Shown here one piece after another: positions 9,337 to 17,264 of a stretch of DNA of 64,000 nucleotides. The notes under the pieces are model-generated. The model saw only the letters and a list, made by a program, of their open reading frames with translations. It ran no database searches and was not told the origin of the DNA. Each line of letters begins with the position of its first letter. Positions within the stretch are counted from its first letter, which is position 1. Source of the DNA: Agromyces soli (lineage in GTDB: Bacteria > Actinomycetota > Actinomycetes > Actinomycetales > Microbacteriaceae); NCBI RefSeq assembly GCF_022811605.1, contig NZ_CP094533.1, positions 3,472,001 through 3,536,000 of the forward strand, given 5' to 3'. The position numbers were made by a program, and so were the translations under genes.

Positions 9337-9969
9337 ATGTCGCGCATGCACCGCTCCCCCGCCGTCCGGTCCGCCAAGGCCGTGGCGGCGTTCCTCGTCA
9401 CAGTCGCGGCGACCGCCGCCTTCGCGGGCTGCGCGGCCGAGTCGCCGACCCCGAGCTCGACGCCGAGCGGGTCGCCGTCGCCCTCGAGCTCCGCGCCCGC
9501 GCCGAGCGAGACGCCGAGCGCCACTCCGGAGCCCACGTCGACACCGTTCAGCGCCGACTGCGACACCCTGATCACCCCCGATCAGATCTACGAGTTCAAC
9601 GCCAACTTCGGCCTCGAAGAGGGCTTCGAGCCGAGCTCCACCGACGTCTCGGCCACGGTCGCGGCGGGCGGCACCGCCTGCGGCTGGCTCAACCAGACGA
9701 GCGGCGAGGTCATCCAGCTCGGCGTCGCGACGCCCGCCGGCCCGGCGCTCGACGCCGCCCGCAACCAGGCGGCGTCCGGCTCGAGCGCGGTGCCCACGTA
9801 CGGCACGCCGCCGGCGGTCGAGGGGTACTTCCGCCAGTCCGGCGACTCGGGCGAGGCGCAGATCTTCACCGAGAGCGGCTACTGGATCGTCATCGACTCG
9901 AACGCGCTCTTCGAGCCGGGCGACGCCCAGCAGCTCGTCGAGGCGGTGCTGTCGAACCTGCCGGCGTGA
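9337..9969 (+). CDS. Putative lipoprotein, function unknown
   Basis: Protein of 210 residues. A signal peptide (about 1-31) ends in FAGC, a slightly atypical lipobox that would lipidate C32. A Ser/Pro/Thr linker of about 40 residues follows, typical of surface-exposed actinobacterial lipoproteins. A folded C-terminal domain has three cysteines at most and resembles DUF3558-like lipoproteins in layout, which is only an impression. The ATG at 9337 was chosen over the ATG at 9346 because it fits a leaderless start. It lies upstream of a ROK regulator with 38 bases between them. Confidence 0.75.
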   Translation: MSRMHRSPAVRSAKAVAAFLVTVAATAAFAGCAAESPTPSSTPSGSPSPSSSAPAPSETPSATPEPTSTPFSADCDTLITPDQIYEFNANFGLEEGFEPSSTDVSATVAAGGTACGWLNQTSGEVIQLGVATPAGPALDAARNQAASGSSAVPTYGTPPAVEGYFRQSGDSGEAQIFTESGYWIVIDSNALFEPGDAQQLVEAVLSNLPA

Positions 9970-10007
9970 CGCCGGGCCACGGCCAGGCGGAACGGGAAGG
10001 AGCGAGG

Positions 10008-11201
10008 ATGGCTGCGCGATCCGCCAAGGGCACGCCATCGTGGCTCGGCGCGGTCAACGACCGGGTCGGACTCTCGGCGCTGCTCGACCACGGCCCGCTC
10101 ACCCGCAACCGGATCTGCGAGATCGTCGGCGTCTCCAAGCCCACGGCGTCGCTGATGATGACCCGGCTGCTCGCCGCAGGCGTCATCGAGGAGCGCGGCA
10201 CCGTCGCGGGCTCCCCCGGCCGGAACGCCGCGCTGTACGCGGCGCGCATCGACCGCCCGCTCGGCGTGGCCGTCGACCTCGACGCCGCCGAACTCCGGGC
10301 GACCGTCGTCGACGCGGTCGGCACGGAGCATCCGGTCGCCCGCTTCGCCCTGCCCGCCGCGGCCGCCGACCGCGACGCGGTCGCGGAGATCCGCCGCGCC
10401 ATCGCCGACGCGAGCGCGGCGGCCGGCACCGACGCCGAAGCGGTGCACACGGTCGTGATCGGCACCGCCGGCTACGTCGACCCCGGCGAGGAGGGCGAGC
10501 TGTTCACCGAGACGCTGCCCGGCTGGCCGGTGCTGCGCGTGCGGCAGACGCTCGAGGCGGCGCTCGGCCGCACGGTGTTCATCGAGAACGACGTGAACCT
10601 CGCCGCCGTCGCGGAGCGCGACTCGGGCGCCGGGGTCGACGGCGAGGTGTTCGCGCTCGTCTGGCTCGGCAACGGCGTCGGCGCCTCCTTCGACGTGGCC
10701 GGCGACCTGCACCGCGGCAGCTTCGGCGGGGCCGGCGAGATCGGCTTCCTCCCCCTCTCCGCGGAGGCGCGCGCGATGGACCCGGAGGCCCAGACGGTGC
10801 AGGACCTCGTCGGCGGCCGGGCGGTCGAGCGCTTCGTCCGGGCCGAGGGGCTGCCCGCCGGCGACCACCCGACGGCCCTCGCCGCGCTCGCCGCCGCCGG
10901 ACCCGAGGTGCGCGCCCGCTTCACCGCGGAGTTCGGCGAGCGCGTGGCGCACGCCGTCCTTCCGCTGCTCGCCACGCTCGACCCGCGGCAGCTCGTGCTG
11001 GCCGGCCCGGTCGCGGCGATCGGCGGCGACGAGCTCGCGGCCGTCGTGCAGGCGGCGATCCGCCGGATCAGCCGCTGGTACCCGGAGGTCGTGGCGACGG
11101 AGGTGCGCGACGTGCCGGTGCTCCGGGGCGGCCGCACGTACCTGCGCGCGAAGGTGCGCGAGGACCTGCTGGACACCGTCGCGAGCCTCGTCGTGCACTG
11201 A
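10008..11201 (+). CDS. ROK family transcriptional regulator
   Basis: Protein of 397 residues with an N-terminal winged helix (about 20-75, including RNRICEIVGVSKPTASLMMTR) and a C-terminal ROK sugar-kinase-like domain. The ATP-site region near VVIGTAGYVD and the segment IENDVNLAAVAE are recognisable. The ROK zinc motif (CxCGxxGCxE) is absent: after GGAGEIGFLPL there is no cysteine cluster. It may therefore not bind a sugar like NagC does. No sugar genes are adjacent, so its target is unknown. AAGGAG seven bases upstream fixes the ATG at 10008. Confidence 0.87.
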   Translation: MAARSAKGTPSWLGAVNDRVGLSALLDHGPLTRNRICEIVGVSKPTASLMMTRLLAAGVIEERGTVAGSPGRNAALYAARIDRPLGVAVDLDAAELRATVVDAVGTEHPVARFALPAAAADRDAVAEIRRAIADASAAAGTDAEAVHTVVIGTAGYVDPGEEGELFTETLPGWPVLRVRQTLEAALGRTVFIENDVNLAAVAERDSGAGVDGEVFALVWLGNGVGASFDVAGDLHRGSFGGAGEIGFLPLSAEARAMDPEAQTVQDLVGGRAVERFVRAEGLPAGDHPTALAALAAAGPEVRARFTAEFGERVAHAVLPLLATLDPRQLVLAGPVAAIGGDELAAVVQAAIRRISRWYPEVVATEVRDVPVLRGGRTYLRAKVREDLLDTVASLVVH

Positions 11202-11233
11202 GCCGAGCGTTCGGCGCGCCCCTCGCGGGGTGC

Positions 11234-11239
11234 TACTGT
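11234..11239 (+). promoter_or_regulatory. Candidate -10 element for tRNA-Arg
   Basis: TACTGT fits TAnnnT and lies 12 bases before the mature tRNA. The -35 (TTCGGC near 11210) is weak. The same ten-base string, CTACTGTTGA, recurs before aroA at about 54726. Confidence 0.45.
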
Positions 11240-11251
11240 TGACAGCTGTGC

Positions 11252-11324
11252 GCCTCCGTAGCTCAGGGGATAGAGCGCCGGTTTCCGGTACCGTAGGTCG
11301 GGGGTTCGAATCCCTCCGGGGGCA
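11252..11324 (+). tRNA. tRNA-Arg (CCG)
   Basis: A 73-base cloverleaf. The acceptor arms 11252-11258 and 11317-11323 pair in seven base pairs (one G-U). The D stem is GCTC/GAGC, and the T arm is GGGGG-TTCGAAT-CCCTC. The anticodon CCG at 11285-11287 reads the arginine codon CGG, which is common in this GC-rich DNA. The anticodon stem has one mismatch (position 27 C against 43 U). CCA is not encoded (CGA follows the discriminator A), so the 3' end is added enzymatically. Confidence 0.95.
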
Positions 11325-11330
11325 CGAGTT

Positions 11331-11364
11331 CGAATGACGCGGGACGCGAGTCCCGCGTCATTCG
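11331..11364 (+). terminator. Intrinsic terminator after tRNA-Arg
   Basis: A perfect 14-base stem (11331-11344 with 11351-11364) and a six-base loop start seven bases after the tRNA. A short CGTTT tract follows. The hairpin is GC-rich, as expected for this genome. Confidence 0.85.
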
Positions 11365-11443
11365 CGTTTCCGCCCCAACCGATTCGCCGACTCACTCGTC
11401 TCTTCAAGTGACGGCGGATCGTCCGCCGTCGGGAGGAACGAAC

Positions 11444-11974
11444 GTGGCGAGCGCATGGGACCGGGTCGCGGAGCGGCTCGTCGCCGAACGCGGCGACGCC
11501 CTGGTGCGCTACGCCTACCTGCTCTGCGGCGATCGGGACGAGGCGGCCGACCTCGTGCAGGACGCGCTCGTCCGCACCTTCGGCCGGCCCCGCCGCTCGC
11601 TCGAGCTGCCGCGCGCCGAGGCCTACGTGCGACGAGCCATCCTGAACCTCGTCATCGACCGCTCCAGGCGGCGGGACACCTGGCGACGGGTCAGGCACCT
11701 CGCCGTCGAGCCCGAGCGGACGGTCGCCGCCGCCGAGGCGGTGGACGAGCGGATCGATCTCGCCGAGCGGCTGCGCACGCTCTCGCCGAGGCAGTCGGCG
11801 TGCCTGGTGCTGCGCTACTACGAGGACCTGCCGGTCGCGGAGATCGCCCGCGTCCTCGGCATCGCCCAGGGCTCCGTGAAGCGCTACCTGAGCGACGGGC
11901 TGCGGGCGCTCTCCTCCAGCATGATCGCGGCCGATCCGGCCGCCGGAACGGGAGGCGGAGATGGAACGCCCTGA
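11444..11974 (+). CDS. ECF/SigE-type RNA polymerase sigma factor
   Basis: About 176 residues with sigma region 2 (YAYLLCGDRDEAADLVQDALVRTF) and region 4 (LSPRQSACLVLRYYEDLPVAEIARVLGIAQGS). The layout resembles the actinobacterial SigE70-like group. The GTG at 11444 follows a GGGAGG site by seven bases. An upstream in-frame GTG at 11408 would add 12 residues but lacks a good site. Its end overlaps the next gene by 14 bases. That neighbour is a single-pass membrane protein and the likely anti-sigma partner, so an envelope-derived signal is plausible. Confidence 0.87.
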   Translation: MASAWDRVAERLVAERGDALVRYAYLLCGDRDEAADLVQDALVRTFGRPRRSLELPRAEAYVRRAILNLVIDRSRRRDTWRRVRHLAVEPERTVAAAEAVDERIDLAERLRTLSPRQSACLVLRYYEDLPVAEIARVLGIAQGSVKRYLSDGLRALSSSMIAADPAAGTGGGDGTP

Positions 11975-12764
11975 CCCTGAGGCGCTGCGTCGCGCCCTGC
12001 ACGCGGATGCCGAGGGCGCCGACGGCGCCCGGCTCGACCTCGAGGGGGTGCTCTCGCGCAGCCGGCGCGACCGCCGACGACGGCGAACGGCCATCCTGAG
12101 CGGCGCGGCGAGCGCGGTCGCGGTGCTCGCGATCGGCGGCGTCGTGCTCTCCGGCGGCCTCGTGATGAACGCGGGGTCGACGACGGCCGACGCGCCCGCG
12201 AGCGCCTCGACCGAGGCCGACGGCGACGCCGCCGGGTCGCCCGCGCCGTCCGCGACGGGCGTCGCCCCGGCGGACGAGCCGCCGCAGGAGGAGCTCGCGT
12301 TGCGCCCGATCGACCGGCTGAACCCGTGCGGGACGTCTCCGGCCGCGGCGAACACGCCGTCCGCCGACGGGCTCGCGATCGAGATCTCGGCGGTCCCGGC
12401 GCTCGACGCCGGCGGCATCGCGCAGGCGACCGTGACCCTCACGAACACGGGCGAGGTCCCGTTCCGCGGCGAGCTGTTCGCCGGGCCGGCGCTCACCGTC
12501 GCCGACGAGGTCACCCGGTGGCACACGAGCGGGCTCGAGGCGGTGCGGATGCCGCTCGCACTCGAGCCCGGCGAGCACATCGAGCTCACCGCCCCGGTGC
12601 GCGCCGTGCGCTGCGACGACGACGCGGCGCTCACGGACCCCGGCGCCCTCCCCGCGCTCGCGCCCGGCTCCTACGCGCTGAGCGCCGCCGTCTCGCTCGC
12701 CGCCCCCGGTGCCGCACTCGGCGTCCCCCTCGTCTCCGAACCGGTGCAGCTGACCGTCCGCTGA
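11961..12764 (+). CDS. Single-pass membrane protein, probable sigma-factor partner
   Basis: Protein of 267 residues. A short N-terminal cytoplasmic part ends in an arginine-rich run (about 33-43), followed by one membrane segment (about 45-68) and an Ala/Ser/Thr/Pro-rich linker. An exported domain follows with an immunoglobulin-like strand pattern (AQATVTLTNTGEVPFRGELF) and two cysteines. It lacks the HxxxCxxC zinc anti-sigma motif. Overlap with the sigma gene suggests that it controls that sigma factor, but this is inferred from position only. Confidence 0.72.
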   Translation: MERPDPEALRRALHADAEGADGARLDLEGVLSRSRRDRRRRRTAILSGAASAVAVLAIGGVVLSGGLVMNAGSTTADAPASASTEADGDAAGSPAPSATGVAPADEPPQEELALRPIDRLNPCGTSPAAANTPSADGLAIEISAVPALDAGGIAQATVTLTNTGEVPFRGELFAGPALTVADEVTRWHTSGLEAVRMPLALEPGEHIELTAPVRAVRCDDDAALTDPGALPALAPGSYALSAAVSLAAPGAALGVPLVSEPVQLTVR

Positions 12765-12848
12765 GCGCCGCGCCCTCCGGTGGCGCCAGTTCGGGGGCGG
12801 GACATAGACTCTGGAGCGTCTGGTCCCGGGGCGGAGGGCTGCTGGTAC

Positions 12849-14888
12849 ATGTCGAAGCGACGTCTGGGTTCGATGCTGCTGGCGCTCGGCGCCGTCCTCA
12901 CCGCGGTGGCCCTGCCCGCGGGCATCGCGCACGCGGAGGATCCGGTCTCGTTCGGCAGTTCCCCCGTCGTCGATCAGGCCGGCGTGCTGGGCGATGAGCT
13001 CGCCTCCGTCGAGCAGGCGCTCGTCGACGCCGGCGAGCGCAGCGGCCGCCAGCTCTATGTGGCCTACGTCGACGAGTTCACGAACCCGTCGTCCGCCGTC
13101 GAGTGGGCGGCGGACACCGCGGTCGGCGCGAACATGGGCGCCGAGGACTACCTCCTCGCCGTCGCCGTCGACGGCCGCGCCTACTACCTCTCCGCCGACC
13201 AGAGCGCCTCGCTCTCCGACGCCGAGCTCGACCGGATCAGCTCCGAGATCGTCGAACCCAGGCTCCGCGCCGGCGACTGGGCCGGCGCCGCGACCGCGGC
13301 GGCCGACGCGATCGCCGGCGGCGACGGTGCGGCCGGCGGCTGGTGGGGCTGGCTCCTCGCATTCCTCGTCGTCGCGGGCATCGTGGTCGTGATCGTGCTC
13401 GTCGTCCGCTCCCGTCGCAGGCGGGGCGCCGGGACCGCCGCGCCGGGCGCTCCCCCGCCGCCCTCGCTCGAGGAGCTGCGCCGCACCGCCGGCGGCGCCC
13501 TCGTGCAGATCGACGACGCGCTGAAGACCAGCGAGGAGGAGCTCGGCTTCGCCGTCGCCTCCTACGGCGACGAGGCCACCGCGCCGTTCCGCGAGGCCCT
13601 CGCCGCCGCGAAGGGCAAGGTGCGCGAGGCGTTCGCGATCCAGCAGCAGCTCGACGACGGGATCCCCGACACCGACGAGCAGCGCCGCGAGTGGTACTCG
13701 ACGATCATCCGCGTGACCGGCGAGGCCGACGCGCTGCTCGACGCGCAGGCCGAACGCTTCGACGCCCTGCGCGAGCTCGAACGCACCGCCCCGGAGGCGC
13801 TCGCCCGGGTGCGGCAGACCGCGGCCGCCGTCGAGACCAACGCGTCGCCCGCGGCGGCCCGGCTCGCCTCGCTGCAGGCGCAGTACGCGGCCCCGGCCCT
13901 CGCGGCGATCGCCGACAACCCGGCGCAGGCCCGCGCCCGCCTCGACTTCGCGCGCGAGGCGATGGCCGAGGCCGAGGCCGCCCTCGCCCGGGGCGAGCAG
14001 GGCCCGGCCGCCGTCGAGATCCGCGCCGCGGAGGAGGCCGTCGACCAGGCGAAGCTGCTCGCGGCGGCCGTGGAGCGGCTCGCGGCCGAGCTCGCCGCCG
14101 CGGATGCGGCGATCGCCGCGGGTGCCGCCGACCTCGAGCAGGACGTGCAGACGGCCCGCGGCATGCCGGGCGACGGGCTCGCCGCGCTCGCCGAGCAGAC
14201 CGCTGCCGAGGCCGCCGCGCTCCGCAGCGCCCTTGGCGCCGCCCCCCGCGACCCGCTCGCCCTGCAGGCGCGGCTCGCCCAGGCGAACACCGCCATCGAT
14301 CAGGCGATCGCCGGCGCGCGCGATGCGGCGGAGCGCGTCCAGCGCGCCGCGGCCCAGCTGCAGCGCACGCTCGCCGCCGCCTCCGCCAAGGCACAGACCG
14401 CCGAGGACTACATCGTCGCCCGCCGCGGCGCCATCGGCCCGGAAGCCCGCACCAGGGTCGCCGAGGCCCGCAGGCTCGTCTCGGAGGCGGGCACCCAGGC
14501 GGCGAGCGACCCCGTCGCGGCGCTCGCCACCGCGCAGCAGGCCGAGCGCCTCGCCGACGAGGCGATCTCGCTCGCCCGCACCGACGTCGGCGGCTTCGGC
14601 GGCGGCGGGTACGGCTCCGGGTACGGCGGCGGCGCGGCCCCGGCCGGCCGCAGTTCCGGCGGCGACCTCTTCGGCGCGGTGCTCGGCGGCATCCTCATCG
14701 ACAACCTGCTCGGCGGCGGAGGCGGCGGCGGCCGTCGCTCGAGCGGCGGCTGGGGCGGCGGCTCCGGCTCCTCCGGCTCGTCCGGCGGATTCGGCGGATT
14801 CGGCGGCGGCAGCTCCGGGCGCCGCTCCGCAGGGAGCTTCGGCGGCTCAGGCACGCGATCCCGCCGCGGGAGCGGAGGCCGATTCTGA
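12849..14888 (+). CDS. TPM-domain membrane protein with Gly-rich tail
   Basis: Protein of 679 residues. A signal peptide (about 1-27, cut after AHA) is followed by a TPM/DUF477 domain (about 35-150, with VVDQAGVL and YLLAVAVDGRAYYLS), a membrane segment (about 165-190) and a basic stop-transfer run. A long Ala-rich helical/coiled-coil region (about 205-560) and a Gly/Ser/Arg-rich tail complete it. GGAGGG ten bases upstream supports the ATG at 12849. It lies directly before pspA, a pairing seen in many actinobacteria. A role in membrane or photosystem-like maintenance is inferred from the TPM family only. Confidence 0.85.
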   Translation: MSKRRLGSMLLALGAVLTAVALPAGIAHAEDPVSFGSSPVVDQAGVLGDELASVEQALVDAGERSGRQLYVAYVDEFTNPSSAVEWAADTAVGANMGAEDYLLAVAVDGRAYYLSADQSASLSDAELDRISSEIVEPRLRAGDWAGAATAAADAIAGGDGAAGGWWGWLLAFLVVAGIVVVIVLVVRSRRRRGAGTAAPGAPPPPSLEELRRTAGGALVQIDDALKTSEEELGFAVASYGDEATAPFREALAAAKGKVREAFAIQQQLDDGIPDTDEQRREWYSTIIRVTGEADALLDAQAERFDALRELERTAPEALARVRQTAAAVETNASPAAARLASLQAQYAAPALAAIADNPAQARARLDFAREAMAEAEAALARGEQGPAAVEIRAAEEAVDQAKLLAAAVERLAAELAAADAAIAAGAADLEQDVQTARGMPGDGLAALAEQTAAEAAALRSALGAAPRDPLALQARLAQANTAIDQAIAGARDAAERVQRAAAQLQRTLAAASAKAQTAEDYIVARRGAIGPEARTRVAEARRLVSEAGTQAASDPVAALATAQQAERLADEAISLARTDVGGFGGGGYGSGYGGGAAPAGRSSGGDLFGAVLGGILIDNLLGGGGGGGRRSSGGWGGGSGSSGSSGGFGGFGGGSSGRRSAGSFGGSGTRSRRGSGGRF

Positions 14889-14910
14889 TCCGGACAGCCC
14901 GCCCCAGACT

Positions 14911-14946
14911 CGCCGGCACCGGCCGGCTCGCCGGCACCGGCCGGCT
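14911..14946 (+). repeat. 18-bp direct repeat, two copies
   Basis: Two identical 18-base units (14911-14928 and 14929-14946) lie in the TPM gene-pspA gap. The unit contains CCGGC/GCCGG palindromes, so each copy can form a small hairpin. Confidence 0.85.
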
Positions 14947-14954
14947 CGACCCGA

Positions 14955-14973
14955 CGGATGCCGACGGCATCCG
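14955..14973 (+). terminator. Small hairpin upstream of pspA
   Basis: An eight-base stem (14955-14962 with 14966-14973) has a three-base loop and no T tract. It carries the GGATGC/GCATCC word pair. It lies 27 bases before the pspA ATG and may be a weak terminator or attenuator between the two genes. Confidence 0.4.
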
Positions 14974-15000
14974 CTGACCCGCCACAGGAAAGGAACCGCC

Positions 15001-15735
15001 ATGGTCAAACAGTCCATCTTCGGTCGCATCTCGCAGCTCGTCCGCGCGAACATCAACGCGCTCCTCGACGAGGCCGAAGACCCGCAGAAGATGCTCGATC
15101 AGATGGTGCGCGACTACACGAACTCCATCGCCGACGCCGAGGCCGCCATCGCGGAGACCATCGGCAACCTGCGCCTGCTCGAGGACGACCACCGCGAAGA
15201 CGTCGACGCGGCCAAGGAGTGGGGCGACAAGGCCCTCGCCGCGAGCCGCAAGGCGGACGAGCTCCGCAGCGCCGGCGACGCCGCCGGGGCCGACAAGTTC
15301 GACAACCTCGCGAAGGTCGCGCTCAGCCGCCAGATCACGTCCGAGAACGAGGCGAAGGCCGCCGAGCCGCAGATCGCCGCGCAGACCGAGGTCGTCGACA
15401 AGCTGAAGGCCGGCCTGAACGGCATGAAGCAGAAGCTCGTCGAGCTGCAGAACAAGCGCAACGAGCTCGTCGCCCGGGCGAAGACCGCCCAGGCGCAGCG
15501 CCAGGTGCAGGACGCGGTCAAGTCGATCGACATCCTCGACCCGACGAGCGACCTCGGCCGCTTCGAGCAGAAGATCCGCCGCGAAGAGGCGCTCGTCCGA
15601 GGCCAGGCCGAGATCGCCGCGTCGAGCCTCGACGCCCAGTTCAACGAGCTCGACGACCTCGGCGAGCTCACCGAGGTCGACGCGCGGCTCGCCGCGCTGA
15701 AGGCCGGCGGCGGCCAGGGCGCGATCGGCGGCTGA
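15001..15735 (+). CDS. pspA: PspA/IM30 family membrane-stress protein
   Basis: Protein of 244 residues, almost all alpha-helical coiled coil. It opens with the amphipathic helix IFGRISQLVRANINALLDEAEDPQKMLDQM, characteristic of PspA/Vipp1 (ESCRT-III-like) proteins that coat and protect damaged membranes. The ATG at 15001 has an AGGAAAGGA site upstream. The neighbour upstream is a TPM-domain membrane protein, which may be its membrane partner (inferred from position). I see no PspF-type regulator nearby. A clear hairpin terminator follows the gene. Confidence 0.92.
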   Translation: MVKQSIFGRISQLVRANINALLDEAEDPQKMLDQMVRDYTNSIADAEAAIAETIGNLRLLEDDHREDVDAAKEWGDKALAASRKADELRSAGDAAGADKFDNLAKVALSRQITSENEAKAAEPQIAAQTEVVDKLKAGLNGMKQKLVELQNKRNELVARAKTAQAQRQVQDAVKSIDILDPTSDLGRFEQKIRREEALVRGQAEIAASSLDAQFNELDDLGELTEVDARLAALKAGGGQGAIGG

Positions 15736-15750
15736 ACCGCGCGCACCAGT

Positions 15751-15782
15751 CGGATGCCCCGGGCGGAAGCTCGGGGCATCCG
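15751..15782 (+). terminator. Intrinsic terminator after pspA
   Basis: An 11-base perfect stem (15751-15761 with 15772-15782) has a ten-base loop. It starts 16 bases after the pspA stop, and TTCTC follows shortly after. Confidence 0.8.
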
Positions 15783-15825
15783 CCGTTCTCCCCCGATCCC
15801 CCGTCGAGGGGCGATACTGGAGACC

Positions 15826-16677
15826 ATGCCGGCCACCTTCGTCGTCGTCCCCCTCTGGCAGGGTTCCGTCTCCGCTCGCGCGATGAGCCACGTCGACGGA
15901 GCCGAGGCGATCCGCGGCGATCTGCCGTCCGCCGCGACGCTCACGGTCGAGGTGCCCGTCGAGGCCGGTGAGGCGCTCGGCACCGGCATCCAGCGGTACA
16001 GCACGATCCGCCGCGTGCGCGAGGCCGCCGCGACGGTGCTCGAGCAGGTGCCCGACTGGGCGCTGACGATCGGCGGCGACTGCGGAGCCTCGCTCGCCGC
16101 GGTGGGGCACGCTTCGGCCCGCGGCGACGGCGAGCTCGCGGTGCTCTGGCTCGACGCCCACCCCGATCTGAACACGCCGGAGAGCTCGCCGTCGGGCGGC
16201 TTCGGCGGCATGACCCTCCGCGCCATCGCCGGCGAGGGCGCCGACGGTCTCCGGCTCGACGAGTCGCAGCGCGTCCCGCCCGAGCGCATCGTGCTCGGCG
16301 GCGCCCGCGCCTTCGACGACGAGGAGCGCCGCTACATCGACGAGCACGGCGTGCAGACGCTCACCGTCGAGGACCTCTCCGACCCGACCGTCGTGGTCGG
16401 CGCCCTCGAGGCGACGGGTGCGAGCCGCGTGTTCGTGCACCTCGACCTCGACGTGCTCGACCCCTCCGCGCTCGCCGGGCTCTCCTACCCGCTGCCGTTC
16501 GGAGTCGACGCCGCGACCCTCGCCGCCACGCTCCGCGCGGTCGTCGCGCGCTTCCCGATCGCGGGCGCCGCGATCGCGGGCTTCGCCCCCGGTTCCCCGC
16601 TCGCCGCGGAGGACGACCTGCCGACGATCCTGCGCCTCGTCGCCGCGCTCACCTCGGCCGAGCGGGGCGAGGCATGA
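15826..16677 (+). CDS. Arginase/agmatinase-family (ureohydrolase) protein
   Basis: Protein of 283 residues with the ureohydrolase metal-binding pattern: GGDCGASLA (Cys in place of the usual His in GGDHS), WLDAHPDLNTPE, and DLDVLDPSAL. These supply aspartates and histidine for a two-Mn site, although the first histidine ligand is replaced by cysteine. The substrate cannot be assigned from sequence. Formimidoylglutamase, agmatinase or another guanidine/amidine hydrolase are options. The ATG at 15826 follows GGAG closely. The stop overlaps the next gene's start by four bases. Confidence 0.85.
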   Translation: MPATFVVVPLWQGSVSARAMSHVDGAEAIRGDLPSAATLTVEVPVEAGEALGTGIQRYSTIRRVREAAATVLEQVPDWALTIGGDCGASLAAVGHASARGDGELAVLWLDAHPDLNTPESSPSGGFGGMTLRAIAGEGADGLRLDESQRVPPERIVLGGARAFDDEERRYIDEHGVQTLTVEDLSDPTVVVGALEATGASRVFVHLDLDVLDPSALAGLSYPLPFGVDAATLAATLRAVVARFPIAGAAIAGFAPGSPLAAEDDLPTILRLVAALTSAERGEA

Positions 16678-17078
16678 CGGGCGGTGCCCGCGGCATCCCG
16701 GACCGGGAGCCGCGCCGCGTCGTGCTGCGCCTCACCGACTCGCCCGTCAGCCGCGTCGGCTACTGGTGGGCCACGGCCGTCGGCTTCGTCTGGGGATCGC
16801 TGTGGAGCACCGGTCGCATCGAGCGGCGCGACGGGCTCTGGATCTTCCAGGGGATGCCGAAGTGGACCTTCGGCCGCGGCGGTTCCTGCGTCGGCGGCTG
16901 CTACCTCACCGACCGCAACGTCGGGCCGCGGGTGCTCGTGCACGAGGCCGTGCACCGGGAGCAGTGGCGGACGTACGGCATGCTCTTCCCGCTGCTCTAC
17001 TTCATCGCCGGCCGCGATCCGCTGAAGAACCGCTTCGAGATCGAGGCCGGGCTCCAGGACGGCGGCTACCTCCCCTGA
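16674..17078 (+). CDS. Small HExxH protein, possible metallopeptidase-like
   Basis: Protein of 134 residues. It contains HEAVHREQW, an HExxH zinc-peptidase signature, at about residues 90-98. A downstream acidic segment FEIEAG could supply a third ligand. The CVGGC pair at about 76-80 is notable. The stretch VGYWWATAVGFVWGSLW (about 28-44) is hydrophobic and may touch the membrane. ATGA overlap with the arginase-family gene suggests coexpression. I recognise no named family and do not assign an activity. Confidence 0.75.
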   Translation: MTGGARGIPDREPRRVVLRLTDSPVSRVGYWWATAVGFVWGSLWSTGRIERRDGLWIFQGMPKWTFGRGGSCVGGCYLTDRNVGPRVLVHEAVHREQWRTYGMLFPLLYFIAGRDPLKNRFEIEAGLQDGGYLP

Positions 17079-17088
17079 CCCCTCCTCG

Positions 17089-17181
17089 CACAACTCAGGA
17101 ACATCTGGCGGTTATGCGCGTGGCCCCATCGGACGATGCCCGGATTCACAGGGATGCCGATCGGGTTGTTCCTGAGTTGTG
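17089..17181 (+). repeat. Dispersed inverted-end element, copy A
   Basis: A 93-base intergenic segment bounded by a perfect 13-base inverted repeat (17089-17101 with 17169-17181). The left portion, through GAACATCTGGCGGTTATG, is shared with copies at 22438-22527 and 30927-31008. The interior differs. It lies just after the HExxH gene and before the convergent binding-protein gene. Confidence 0.8.
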
Positions 17182-17210
17182 GAGCAACGGGGTGGAGATG
17201 GCGCGAACAC

Positions 17211-17248
17211 GGAACGGCCCGGATGCCTCGAGGCATCCGGGCCGTTCC
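17211..17248. terminator. Bidirectional terminator between convergent genes
   Basis: A perfect 18-base stem (17211-17228 with 17231-17248) and two-base loop lie 17 bases beyond the binding-protein gene stop. It carries the GGATGC/GCATCC pair next to the loop. It serves at least the minus-strand iron operon. Confidence 0.88.
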
Positions 17249-17264
17249 CGTGGCGTCTGCCCGC

